DNA from: a bacterium
GTDB lineage: Bacteria; Hydrogenedentota; Hydrogenedentia; Hydrogenedentiales; SLHB01
Direction: 5' to 3'
DNA length: 14,828 nucleotides
Assembly: GCA_024231375.1 (NCBI GenBank)
Contig: JAAEQP010001597.1
Coordinates: forward strand, 1-14,828
Of this stretch, positions 5,000-13,101 are shown one piece after another (the first letter of the stretch is position 1; each line of letters begins with the position of its first letter). A program made the translations under genes and the position numbers. Under the pieces are notes generated by a model. It saw only the letters and a list, made by a program, of their open reading frames with translations, was not told the origin of the DNA and made no database searches.

Positions 5000-7471
5000 C
5001 TAGGCGTCCTCGACAGCAGGTTCGTCGAGGACGGCGCGGACTTTCTGCACGAGATCGGCCACTTTGAAGGGCTTCTGAATGAAGTTCATTCCGTCCGCAA
5101 GCACACCGTGTTGGCCGATGACGTCGTTGGTGTATCCCGACATGTAGAGCACCTGAAGCGTACGTTCCTTGGTCAGGCGGTCGTAGAGCTCTCTTCCATT
5201 CATACCGGGCATAATGACGTCCGTCAGCAGCAAATGAATGGGTCCCTCGTGGCTACCGGCCACGGAGAGTGCTTCCTCCCCGGTCGAACACGCCAGGACT
5301 TCGTAGCCGTACTGGGAGAGCGCCCGCCGGACCAGCTTCAGCACGACGCCTTCGTCTTCGGCAAGGAGAATCGTCTCGCGGCCGCTCGGGTCTTCCTGGA
5401 CCAGTGCGGGCTGTTCCGGCGCCAGAGCCTGCGCGTCCACGGCAGGCAACCAGATGGTGAATGTGGTCCCGACGCCGACTTGACTGGTCACGGCAATGTC
5501 ACCGCGATGCTGCTGCACGATTCCGTACACTACCGACAAGCCGAGACCGGTGCCTTCCCCAGGCGCCTTGGTCGAGTAGAAGGGCTCGAAGACGCGGTCC
5601 AACTTGGCATCGTCAATGCCATGCCCCTGGTCCGATACCGAGAACTGGACGCACCGTCCGGGGAGGATATTGGTCCGCGTGCGCGCAAACTCCTCGTCAG
5701 CCAGTACATTGGCGGTGGCGATGGTGAGCCGCCCGCCGTCAGGCATGGCATCGGCAGCGTTCACAACCAGATTCATGATGATCTGCTGCAACCTGGAGGG
5801 GTCAGCGCTGATGAGCCATATGTCGGGGTCCAGATTCAAGGCGATCTGGATATCCTCGCGCACCAGACGGCGTAGCATTGACTCGAACGAGCTCACGGCC
5901 TCGGTGACGCTCAGGATCCGCGGCTGAAGGAGTTCCTTGCGGCTGAAGGCAAGCAACTGTTGCGTCAGGTCGCGAGCCCGCCCCGCGGCGTCCTGGATCT
6001 GGGCAACGTCTTCCCGCAACCTGGCATCGTCCGGACGTTCATCCACGATCATCGACGCGTACCCGATGACGGGCGCCAGGAGGTTGTTAAGATCGTGAGC
6101 AATGCCACCGGCAAGCTTGCCGATGGAGTCCATCTTGTGGACCTGGAGCAACTCCTGTTCCAGGCGCTTCCGGTCCGTGAGATCGAGGTGCGACCCGGAC
6201 AGACGGGTCGCCTCACCGCGCTCGTTGCGGGCCGTGATGTTGCCGCGATCCAGGACCCATTTCCAGCCCCCGTCGCCCGTCTTCATACGGTACTCGCACT
6301 CGTACTTGGGGATCCGTCCCTCAAGCAGGGCGGCCACAGCGGCCTCCGTGAAAGGTCGATCCTCAGGATGAACCAAACTGGCCCATCCCCTGAAGGTGCC
6401 GTCGACATCCTCACGATCAAGACCGACCATGTCCAACCAACGGTCGTCGAACGTGACCTTGTCCGACTCGATGAACCAATCCCAGGACCCCAAGTCCGCT
6501 CCCTGCAGCACCAGTTCCAGCCGTTCTTCGCTTTGGGCGAGTGCGTCCTCGGCCTGCTTCCGGTCGGCGAGTTCCTTGCGGAGTTCGGAGGTCTTCCGGG
6601 CCACTTCGCGGCGGAGGGTCCACGTCCAGGCCAGCACGGCCGCTAAGGTGGCGAGCAGTGGCAACAGGGCCATGAGGGCGATCTTCCATGCGGTTCGCCT
6701 CGCCGAACGGCGATCGTGGATCCCGAACCACTTGCGGTGGATTTCCTCGTACTTGCCCGTCTTCATTACGATGCTAAGGCCTTCGTTCAATACGGCCCTC
6801 AACTCCACGTCGCCCTCTCGGACGGCGAAGCAGTAGCGGCTGGGCAAGATAGGCGGGCCAACGGCTTCGAGGTTGCGAAGCCCCAGCTCCTCGACTAGAT
6901 ACAGGCCCTGCAACTTGCCCACGAGCGCGCAGTCGTGTTGGTCGTCCGCCAGAAGCCGTAGGGCGTCGGCTTGGGTATCGGTCTCGACGATCATGTCGGT
7001 CACCGCGTTCTGCCGGACGAAATCCCCCATGATGTCGCCCCGCTGAACGATGACGGCCTTGCCGGCCACGTCGTCGAGGTTGGCGACGCGTGAACCTTTC
7101 CGGACGAACAGGCTGTGGGTCAAGATGATGAAGGGCGTGGAGAAATCGACGGTCTTGGCGCGCTCGTTCGAGTAGGACATGCCCGTGAGCGCGTCGATGG
7201 AGCCCGACTCCAACTGCGCCCGCACCTCGCTCCAGGGGCCGAGGCCCAGATCGATTTCTAGCCCCATCACGTCGGCAACGGCGCGCATGAGATCGACGTT
7301 GAAGCCCGTGGGGCGCCCAGATTCGTCAAGGAATTCGTACGGCGGATAGCTGGCGTCACCCCGCACCACAAGCGTCCCTGCCGCGTCGGGTTCGCCCGCT
7401 CCCGCGGACGCCGGAACGCTCAGTACCGCGAGGCAGACTGAGAACCATCCAGTCAGAACTCTTCGAATCAC
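5000..7471 (-). CDS. Hybrid sensor histidine kinase: periplasmic SBP_bac_3 domain, TM, PAS, HisKA, HATPase, receiver
   Basis: 823 aa. Start taken as GTG 7471, since GGGTGGA lies about 9 nt upstream and it yields a compact signal peptide (MIRRVLTGWFSVCLAVLSVPASAGA); GTG 7501 would add 10 residues. Residues 32-252 are a solute-binding protein family 3 domain (YPPYEF...GRPTGFNVDLMRA, with STPF and NERA signatures), so an amino-acid-like or other small ligand is sensed in the periplasm. TM about 261-284. PAS domain about 315-435. HisKA motif GGIAHDLNN with phosphoacceptor His459. HATPase N box NLVVNAADA (567-575), SDQGHGID and GEGTGLGL (638-645). C-terminal receiver with acidic pocket EDE, phosphoacceptor Asp751 in LTDVIMPG, MSGYT and Lys800 in IQKPF. 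All catalytic residues are present. No partner DNA-binding regulator is encoded in the window. Divergent from the BNR gene; a candidate TATAAT lies at 7580-7585. Confidence 0.95.
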   Translation of the reverse strand: MIRRVLTGWFSVCLAVLSVPASAGAGEPDAAGTLVVRGDASYPPYEFLDESGRPTGFNVDLMRAVADVMGLEIDLGLGPWSEVRAQLESGSIDALTGMSYSNERAKTVDFSTPFIILTHSLFVRKGSRVANLDDVAGKAVIVQRGDIMGDFVRQNAVTDMIVETDTQADALRLLADDQHDCALVGKLQGLYLVEELGLRNLEAVGPPILPSRYCFAVREGDVELRAVLNEGLSIVMKTGKYEEIHRKWFGIHDRRSARRTAWKIALMALLPLLATLAAVLAWTWTLRREVARKTSELRKELADRKQAEDALAQSEERLELVLQGADLGSWDWFIESDKVTFDDRWLDMVGLDREDVDGTFRGWASLVHPEDRPFTEAAVAALLEGRIPKYECEYRMKTGDGGWKWVLDRGNITARNERGEATRLSGSHLDLTDRKRLEQELLQVHKMDSIGKLAGGIAHDLNNLLAPVIGYASMIVDERPDDARLREDVAQIQDAAGRARDLTQQLLAFSRKELLQPRILSVTEAVSSFESMLRRLVREDIQIALNLDPDIWLISADPSRLQQIIMNLVVNAADAMPDGGRLTIATANVLADEEFARTRTNILPGRCVQFSVSDQGHGIDDAKLDRVFEPFYSTKAPGEGTGLGLSVVYGIVQQHRGDIAVTSQVGVGTTFTIWLPAVDAQALAPEQPALVQEDPSGRETILLAEDEGVVLKLVRRALSQYGYEVLACSTGEEALSVAGSHEGPIHLLLTDVIMPGMNGRELYDRLTKERTLQVLYMSGYTNDVIGQHGVLADGMNFIQKPFKVADLVQKVRAVLDEPAVEDA

Positions 7472-7579
7472 GTTGTGAATCCACCCGTGCTCTGGGCACA
7501 CATTGCACCCGGGAGCCTTCGGCGCCCATGTCCTTCCAACTCCCTAGCCAACACACCGGCACGTGGAGTGGAACTGGAG

Positions 7580-7608
7580 ATTATACCATCGAAGGGAAGG
7601 CCGGATCA
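7580..7608 (-). promoter_or_regulatory. Candidate promoter of the sensor kinase operon
   Basis: A perfect minus-strand TATAAT occupies 7580-7585. The -35 region near 7603-7609 (CTGATC/TGATCC) matches consensus poorly, so an activator may be needed. It would give a leader of about 100 nt before GTG 7471. Confidence 0.45.
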
Positions 7609-7614
7609 GGTTCG

Positions 7615-7655
7615 GCGTGCAAGCGAGAAAGCGGCCGTCATGCTCGCTTGAACGC
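7615..7655. promoter_or_regulatory. Large dyad (13-bp arms) between divergent promoters, probable operator
   Basis: Left arm GCGTGCAAGCGAG (7615-7627) and right arm CTCGCTTGAACGC (7643-7655) are reverse complements at 12 of 13 positions, with a 15-nt centre. Arms are offset by 28 bp, and the inner 8-bp cores by 23 bp, about two helical turns. The element sits just upstream of the -35 regions of both the kinase promoter (minus) and the BNR promoter (plus), where a shared regulator would bind. If either transcript actually starts further out it could instead be an RNA hairpin. Confidence 0.55.
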
Positions 7656-7663
7656 TCCGGGGT

Positions 7664-7693
7664 TTGGTATGAATGCGCGCTATGGTCTATGAT
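7664..7693 (+). promoter_or_regulatory. Candidate promoter of the BNR_4-DUF4091 operon
   Basis: TTGGTA (7664-7669, 4 of 6) and TATGAT (7688-7693, 5 of 6) are 18 nt apart. Transcription would begin near 7700, placing the stem-loop at 7705-7750 at the 5' end of the mRNA. Confidence 0.5.
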
Positions 7694-7704
7694 ACGTAGA
7701 GTGC

Positions 7705-7750
7705 GCCGCGCCCTGTGAAACACACTCCCAACACGAGGTAAGGGCGCGGC
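7705..7750 (+). promoter_or_regulatory. GC-rich 5'-leader stem-loop just upstream of the BNR ribosome binding site
   Basis: GCCGCGCCCT (7705-7714) and AGGGCGCGGC (7741-7750) are perfectly complementary 10-bp arms around a 26-nt loop. The structure would fill the leader from about 5 nt after the predicted start point to 8-9 nt before GGAGGAGG. It could stabilise the message or modulate translation. It does not match any riboswitch class I recognise. Confidence 0.5.
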
Positions 7751-7771
7751 ATGACCATCGGAGGAGGACTC

Positions 7772-9790
7772 ATGAAACGGGCCGGTACAGTGGTGACTTT
7801 GGTCGTGTTGCTCGGCGGAGGGTTGGCGGCAGTGTCGCCGATTGCGTGTGCCGCACCGCGGAACGACGGCGTTGCCCTTGATGGTGCGACGGCGTACACG
7901 ACGTCGAAGGACGCTGTCACAATCCAGCCCACGGCGCTGACAGTCGCCGCGTGGATTCGGTTGGACGGCGTCGAAGGCTCGCAAGTATTCGTGAATGCAG
8001 GCCGCGCCGACACCGGACTCACCTTCTACCTGTACAAGGGGCAGGTCCGCATGCTGGTCGGCCATTCGGCCACCGAGTATGCCTACGCGCTCGCACCAGC
8101 TCCCCAGCCTGGCACGTGGACCCACTATGCGGGGACCTACGACGGAAGAACCATCAAGGTCTACATGGACGGCAAGCTCGTGGAGAGTAAGGAAGCCCCT
8201 GGCGCCGTTCAACCAGCTAACGCACCTCTGATGCTGGGTGCTCTCGACAGGCGGGAACGGTTCCTCATGGGGGCGCTCGAGGACGTGCGGCTTTGGGGCG
8301 CCGTACTCAGCGGCGAAGCAATCGGCGCGTTGGCGGCCAGCCGTGACGACGCGTCTCTTGGGCAGGACCTGATCGCCCGCTGGACGTCGGACGGGCTCAA
8401 AGGCGAGACGTGGTCCAGTGGTGGCGATTCCCCCGTAGCGGCGGCGCGAATCGCGAAGAAGGGCCTCTTAATCAACGAGAAAGACGACGGGTACCGCGGC
8501 ATCTGGTACTACAACCAGAAATCCGGCGACGAATACGTCTACAAATACAGCGGCGGATTGGGCACGTACTGCGCGAAACACATCCCCCACGCCTGGTACG
8601 CGCCGGAGGTGAACAAGACCTTCTTCACCTACGGCGGTTCGTTGAAGAACGATAGCACGCACCTCGTCCACATGGTCTCGTACTACGACCACGAGACGGG
8701 CATGGTGCCGCGGCCGACGATCCTTCTCGACAAGGAGACGGAGGACGCCCACGACAACCCCGTGATCAACATCGATGACAAGGGGTTCATCTGGATCTTC
8801 TCCAGCAGTCACGGCACGGGACGTCCCTCGTACATCTCGCGGAGCAGCAAACCCTACGACATCGACTCGTTCGAGCTGGTGTGGACTGGCAACTACTCCT
8901 ATCCGCAACCGTGGTACTTCAAGGACAAGGGCTTTCTGTTCATGCACACCTATTACATGAACGGTGGCCGCACGTCGTGCATGATGACCAGCCCCGACGG
9001 GGCCACGTGGACGCAACGGCGCATTCTCAGCCGGATCGCGCTGGGCCATTACCAAATCAGCCGGCCCTACGGGGGCGAGAAGGTCGGCGCAGCCTTCAAC
9101 TACCACCCCAAAGGCAAGGGCCTGAACTGGCGCACCAACCTGTATTACATGGAAAGCGATAATTTTGGTGCAACGTGGAAGGCCGCCGATGGGACCGTTC
9201 TGAGCATCCCGTTGTCCGAGATCGAGAATCCCGCTCTGGTGGCCGATTACGAGAGTCAGAAGCTCAATGTCTATCTGAAAGACGTCACCTACGACTCCAA
9301 GGGGAACCCCATCATTCTGTACGTGACGAGCAAGGGGTATGAGTCGGGACCCGAGAACATGCCTCGCACGTGGTGTACGGCCCGATGGACCGGCGCCGAG
9401 TGGGATGTCCGGGGTGGTGACATCGTGTCCGACAACAACTACGACACCGGCCTGATCTATGTGGAGCGTGACGATCTGTGGCGCATCATCGGGCCAAGCG
9501 AGGTCGGACCGCAACCCTACAACCCTGGCGGCGAGGTCGCCATCTGGGTCAGTACGAACCAGGGCGCGTCGTGGACCATGACGCGGCAGATGACCAAGAA
9601 CAGCGAATACAACCACACGTACGTTCGGCGGCCTGTTGCGGCCAGTCCCGGTTTCTGCGGGTTCTGGGCGGACGGGCACGGACGAAGACCGTCGGATTCC
9701 CGCCTCTATTTCTGCAACAGCGACGGTGATGCGTTCCGCCTTCCCGTCGACATGACGGACGACTTCCAGAAACCGGAGAAGGTCAACTAA
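7772..9790 (+). CDS. Secreted LamG-like + BNR_4 repeat protein (PL24/PL25-like beta-propeller fold)
   Basis: 672 aa from ATG 7772, chosen because GGAGGAGG lies about 6 nt upstream; ATG 7751 has no such site. A signal peptide covers residues 1-28 (MKRAGTVV...IACAA). Residues about 32-195 are a concanavalin-like LamG/Laminin_G_3 domain (LDGATAY..., WTHYAGTYDG, KVYMDGKLV, LEDVRLW). From about 232 to 640 is a BNR_4 (PF15892) propeller, opening with DDGYRGIWYYNQ, then YSGGLGTYCAKHIPHAWYAP, AHDNPVI and SSSHGTGRPSYI. BNR_4 proteins share their fold with polysaccharide lyases of families PL24 and PL25 (ulvan lyases), so an extracellular or periplasmic polyuronide or sulfated-glycan enzyme is plausible but unproven. 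The DUF4091 gene starts 4 nt after its stop, so the two form one operon. Confidence 0.92.
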   Translation: MKRAGTVVTLVVLLGGGLAAVSPIACAAPRNDGVALDGATAYTTSKDAVTIQPTALTVAAWIRLDGVEGSQVFVNAGRADTGLTFYLYKGQVRMLVGHSATEYAYALAPAPQPGTWTHYAGTYDGRTIKVYMDGKLVESKEAPGAVQPANAPLMLGALDRRERFLMGALEDVRLWGAVLSGEAIGALAASRDDASLGQDLIARWTSDGLKGETWSSGGDSPVAAARIAKKGLLINEKDDGYRGIWYYNQKSGDEYVYKYSGGLGTYCAKHIPHAWYAPEVNKTFFTYGGSLKNDSTHLVHMVSYYDHETGMVPRPTILLDKETEDAHDNPVINIDDKGFIWIFSSSHGTGRPSYISRSSKPYDIDSFELVWTGNYSYPQPWYFKDKGFLFMHTYYMNGGRTSCMMTSPDGATWTQRRILSRIALGHYQISRPYGGEKVGAAFNYHPKGKGLNWRTNLYYMESDNFGATWKAADGTVLSIPLSEIENPALVADYESQKLNVYLKDVTYDSKGNPIILYVTSKGYESGPENMPRTWCTARWTGAEWDVRGGDIVSDNNYDTGLIYVERDDLWRIIGPSEVGPQPYNPGGEVAIWVSTNQGASWTMTRQMTKNSEYNHTYVRRPVAASPGFCGFWADGHGRRPSDSRLYFCNSDGDAFRLPVDMTDDFQKPEKVN

Positions 9791-9794
9791 GACG

Positions 9795-11654
9795 ATGCGA
9801 GATTTGAAGACACTAGCTACCGCCCTTACCTGCATTGCCCTGTCGGCCACCGCCTTCGCGGCTGGCATTGAACGCGGACCCTGCGTCCTGTTCGACACGT
9901 CCTACGGAGAGGTGCTGTTCCAGCGGGACGGCATCTCAGTCTGGTGGGCATCATCCGGATGGAAGGTGGATCGGGCACGGCCCGTTCCCACCCGAAAAGG
10001 AAAGGCAGTCGAGATTCAGGCGGCACGCAACGAAGCCGAAGCGGCGCAGTTTGTCCTCCACAGTACCAAGGCGCTGACCATCTCGCGCATCAAACCCAGC
10101 GACTTGGTGAGTCCCGAAGGCGCGCGCATTGGCGCCGACCGAATCGACGTGCGCAGGGTTGGGTATGTGAACATCACCAGCCCCACGGATCGCACTAGCG
10201 CGGTTGCCCATTGGCCCGATCCACTGTTTCCGTTGGACGGCCCGGTTGCCCTGACACCCGACGTAAACCAGCCGTTTTGGGTTCTGGTTGATGTGCCGCG
10301 TGATGCAGCGGCGGGCGTCTATGAAGGAAGCATTGGAGTTTCGGGCACCGGCGTCGACTTGAGCGTTCCGCTCCGCGTCGTGGTGTACGACTTCGAGTTG
10401 CCGGACACGATGACCTGCACGACGGCTTTCGGCATTTCGCCCGATCGCGTATTCGAATACCACAACGTGACCGAGATCGCCCAGAAACGGGAACTGTTGG
10501 AGAAGTACTGGGCCTCGTTCGCGGCGCACCACATCTCGCCCTACTACCCGTGTCCGCTGGATAAATGGACGCTCACGTGGGAGAAACGGGACGCGAGTAA
10601 CGAGGAAGGCTACTCGGCTGAAGACGCGGCGTTGCTCAAGGAGCACGCAATCACGCCAGTGTTCGACTGGTCGGCATGGGACAAGGAACTCGAGCGCGTA
10701 ATGGACAAGTTCGGGTTCAACACGTTCCGCGTGCGTCCGCAGGGCCTTAGAGGCGATCCCGCCAGCATCGCCGGGTTTCCGGAAGGAACACGCGAATACA
10801 CCCTCGCCATGAAGGCGTATCTCGGGGAGATGAACCGCCATTTCAAGGAGAAGGGGTGGACGGAAGAGGCGTACGCCTACTGGACCGACGAGCCGACGCC
10901 GCCCGAGTATCCCAGCGTCATGGAGGGCTTCCAGAAGCTCAAGGACTACGCGCCCGACATGATTCGCATGTTGACCGAAGAGGCCAAGCCCGAACTCGTC
11001 GGCGGACCGAACCTCTGGTGTCCCCTGCCGCGCACGTATGAGCACACCTTCGCTGAGGAGCGCCGCGCGGCCGGCGACCGGTTCTGGTGGTACGTCTGCA
11101 CCGGTCCCAAAGCGCCATACCTCGGCCTGTTCACCGACCATCCGGCCACCGACCTGCGCGTGTGGTTGTGGCAAACGTGGAAGTACGGGTTCGAAGGTGT
11201 CCTGATCTGGGAAACCACATACTGGCATTCGCGCACGGCCTACCCGGACAGTCTCCAGGATCCCCTGGCCGATCCCATGACCTGGAAGTCCGGGTACGGG
11301 TTGAAACCCGGCATGAAGGGGCCTTTCGGCAACGGCGACGGCCGGTTTCTGTACCCTCCGGCGGGCGCCACAGGCAAGCAACCGCACGCCGTCATGGATG
11401 CACCGATCGAGTGCATCCGATGGGAAATCCTCCGCGACGCGCTGGAGGACTTCGAGTATCTGGCCATCCTGGAACGCCTTGTCGGCGCGCGAGAGGATGA
11501 CCTATCCTGGCGCGCCAAACGACGCGCCCGGCGTCTGCTTGAAGTACCGGAGTCGATCACATCGGACATGACCACGTATACCAAAGACCCCGCGCCCATC
11601 GAGAAGCAACGCGACCGCGTCGCTCGCGCCATCGAGAAGCTGTCCAAGGATTGA
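9795..11654 (+). CDS. Secreted DUF4091 / GH123-like glycoside hydrolase
   Basis: 619 aa with a signal peptide (residues 1-23, ...ALSATAFAA). Residues about 70-200 form an N-terminal beta-sandwich beginning with the typical AARNEAEAAQFVL block. Residues about 205-590 are the DUF4091 (PF13320) TIM-barrel-type catalytic region. An adjacent Asp365-Glu366 pair in YWTDEPTPPEY matches the Asp-Glu pair used in GH123 beta-N-acetylgalactosaminidases for substrate-assisted hydrolysis. Further family landmarks are WQTWKYGFEGVLIWETTYW (459-477), NGDGRFLYPP (513-522) and the ALEDFEYL helix near 550. DUF4091 proteins in glycan-degrading bacteria are broader than GH123 proper, so the sugar is uncertain. The start is 4 nt after the BNR stop with only a distant AGAAGG, so translation is probably coupled. 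Confidence 0.92.
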   Translation: MRDLKTLATALTCIALSATAFAAGIERGPCVLFDTSYGEVLFQRDGISVWWASSGWKVDRARPVPTRKGKAVEIQAARNEAEAAQFVLHSTKALTISRIKPSDLVSPEGARIGADRIDVRRVGYVNITSPTDRTSAVAHWPDPLFPLDGPVALTPDVNQPFWVLVDVPRDAAAGVYEGSIGVSGTGVDLSVPLRVVVYDFELPDTMTCTTAFGISPDRVFEYHNVTEIAQKRELLEKYWASFAAHHISPYYPCPLDKWTLTWEKRDASNEEGYSAEDAALLKEHAITPVFDWSAWDKELERVMDKFGFNTFRVRPQGLRGDPASIAGFPEGTREYTLAMKAYLGEMNRHFKEKGWTEEAYAYWTDEPTPPEYPSVMEGFQKLKDYAPDMIRMLTEEAKPELVGGPNLWCPLPRTYEHTFAEERRAAGDRFWWYVCTGPKAPYLGLFTDHPATDLRVWLWQTWKYGFEGVLIWETTYWHSRTAYPDSLQDPLADPMTWKSGYGLKPGMKGPFGNGDGRFLYPPAGATGKQPHAVMDAPIECIRWEILRDALEDFEYLAILERLVGAREDDLSWRAKRRARRLLEVPESITSDMTTYTKDPAPIEKQRDRVARAIEKLSKD

Positions 11655-11691
11655 TTTCGGGCGTGGCCCGGGTGCCCGTGAATGGTATGGA

Positions 11692-11724
11692 AATGGGGCC
11701 TCCCTCGATGAGGAAGGCCCCATT
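11692..11724. terminator. Strong hairpin between convergent operons, probable bidirectional terminator
   Basis: AATGGGGCCTCCCTC (11692-11706) and GAGGAAGGCCCCATT (11710-11724) pair at 14 of 15 positions around a 3-nt GAT loop. It lies 38 bp after the DUF4091 stop (plus) and 12 bp after the stop of the convergent gene (minus). The 3' side is only mildly T-rich on each strand (TGCGTTCT on plus; TTTCCAT on minus), but the stem is long and stable. Confidence 0.75.
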
Positions 11725-11735
11725 GCGTTCTACGT

Positions 11736-13082
11736 TCAGTTGATGATCGGCAAGATGGCGAAATCGCGGAATGCGCCCGTGGTACGCCATGTGGAGATGC
11801 CCAAGGGGCGCGACAGCTCGACCTCGGACCGGACGTTGATAATCCGATCCTTGATACCAACGTCTACGATCTGTTTTCCGTCAATCCAGGCCTGAATCCG
11901 CTCGGGTTCTACGCGCAATCGAATGCGGTACCACTTCGCCTTCTCGAATTCAACGACTCGGCACGTTTCGTTGTTGTAGGCGTCGGCGTAGTCGAGGCAC
12001 GACAGCCCCACCACGGTGCCGGCCCATCCGCCGACCACCAGGGTGCATGGGTCCTCGCCCACCGGGAAGGTGAGGCCGCAGAAGAAGTCGTCCCCGTCCA
12101 CGCGCATGGCGTCCAGGGCGATCTCGTAGTTCATCCGGGGGAACGTGCCCGTCCAGTTCACGCCCGTCATATCGTTGCCCTGCTCAAGGTAGATAACGTC
12201 GCCGAGTTTGAACACGCCCTCGGTTCCCGCGAAGGGAGTGATCTTCCAGGTTTCCAGGGTTTTCTCGTCCGCCGAGACCAGTTCGTCTGAGCCGCCCGCT
12301 GTGTACCGCGCGATGAGGAACACGGCCGGTGTCGGCGTTTCCAATACGCGGTGTTCAGGATGGGTAATCACATGCAGTTGCCGCCCGCCGTGTTTGTCGT
12401 ACTGCCGCCAGTACTCGGCCACGTGCTCATCGAAGGGGATCTTCGGGTCTTTGCGGTTGGCGATGTGCAGATAGGGCACGTCGGCCTTGCCCAGGGGTTC
12501 CGCATTGTCCACGGGCGTCAGTGCGTACTCCATGGCTTCGTCATCCGATGAGAACCCGTAGGCTTCGAGCACGTCCGCCCATAGGGCTTCGTCGCGGTCG
12601 GCCTTGCCCTTGCCGCCAGGCCAACTGCGGAAGTCCAGCACCGGCCATTCTGAATAGATGCAGGCCGTCTGGTCGGGATGTGCCGCGGCCCACGTGTGCG
12701 CCAGCAACGCGTCCAAACCGTGTCCTTCGACCGCCACCTTTCCGGCCAGGCCGTAGGTGTCCGTCATGGCACTAAACACCGCGTCCCACACGGCCACGGC
12801 CGCGGGCGATCCGAACCGATCCGGCACGTCCGGCGCCACAATGTGGTAGCCCATGGCGATTAGAGCACGATCCGTGGCGCTGGGGTCGCCAGGTCCCCGC
12901 AACACCCAGGGCCTGCCTTCGGCGGCAGTGTCCGGCGCGAGAACGTGAACCGTGACGCCGTCGACGGGGAAGGTGTAGGTCGCGCAGGCGTCCCCCTGCA
13001 CGGGGTCGCCCGGGAATGGTGCCTGGGCCCCGGCCGCGCCGATGATCAGGGCTAGGACCACGGACAATAGCTGGAAACGCAT
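11736..13082 (-). CDS. Secreted two-domain protein: alpha/beta-hydrolase-like domain lacking the nucleophile Ser, plus DUF1080/ConA-like domain
   Basis: 448 aa from ATG 13082, chosen because GAGGAGG lies 7 nt upstream; the frame extends to 13109 but that would overlap the upstream gene. Signal peptide 1-20 (...GAAGAQA). Residues about 30-262 follow the pattern of planctomycete-type alpha/beta-hydrolases: RPWVLRGPG, DRFGSPAAVAVWD, then CIYSEWPVLDFRSWPGGKGK and VDNAEPLGKADVPYLHI. In these, the nucleophile elbow is normally GxSRGG; here it reads EGHGLDA with Gly122 (codon GGT, 12717-12719). Asp212 and His244 are near the expected acid and base positions. Residues about 275-448 look like a 3-keto-disaccharide hydrolase (DUF1080)/ConA-like domain (WKITPFAGTEGVF..., KAKWYRIRLRVEPERIQAWIDGKQIVDV). 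It may be a non-catalytic sugar-binding or scaffold protein (inference). Gap of 19 nt to the isomerase gene: same operon. Confidence 0.82.
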   Translation of the reverse strand: MRFQLLSVVLALIIGAAGAQAPFPGDPVQGDACATYTFPVDGVTVHVLAPDTAAEGRPWVLRGPGDPSATDRALIAMGYHIVAPDVPDRFGSPAAVAVWDAVFSAMTDTYGLAGKVAVEGHGLDALLAHTWAAAHPDQTACIYSEWPVLDFRSWPGGKGKADRDEALWADVLEAYGFSSDDEAMEYALTPVDNAEPLGKADVPYLHIANRKDPKIPFDEHVAEYWRQYDKHGGRQLHVITHPEHRVLETPTPAVFLIARYTAGGSDELVSADEKTLETWKITPFAGTEGVFKLGDVIYLEQGNDMTGVNWTGTFPRMNYEIALDAMRVDGDDFFCGLTFPVGEDPCTLVVGGWAGTVVGLSCLDYADAYNNETCRVVEFEKAKWYRIRLRVEPERIQAWIDGKQIVDVGIKDRIINVRSEVELSRPLGISTWRTTGAFRDFAILPIIN

Positions 13083-13101
13083 CACGAATCCTCCTCTACC
13101 G

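Noticed and set aside
8468..9898. Long minus-strand open frame (476 codons) opposite the BNR_4 gene
   Set aside because: High GC content creates long antisense frames; the translation is Val/Arg/His-rich without motifs, while the plus strand carries clear BNR_4 motifs.
9951..11387. Long minus-strand open frame (478 codons) opposite the DUF4091 gene
   Set aside because: Antisense shadow; the plus strand encodes conserved DUF4091 landmarks throughout.
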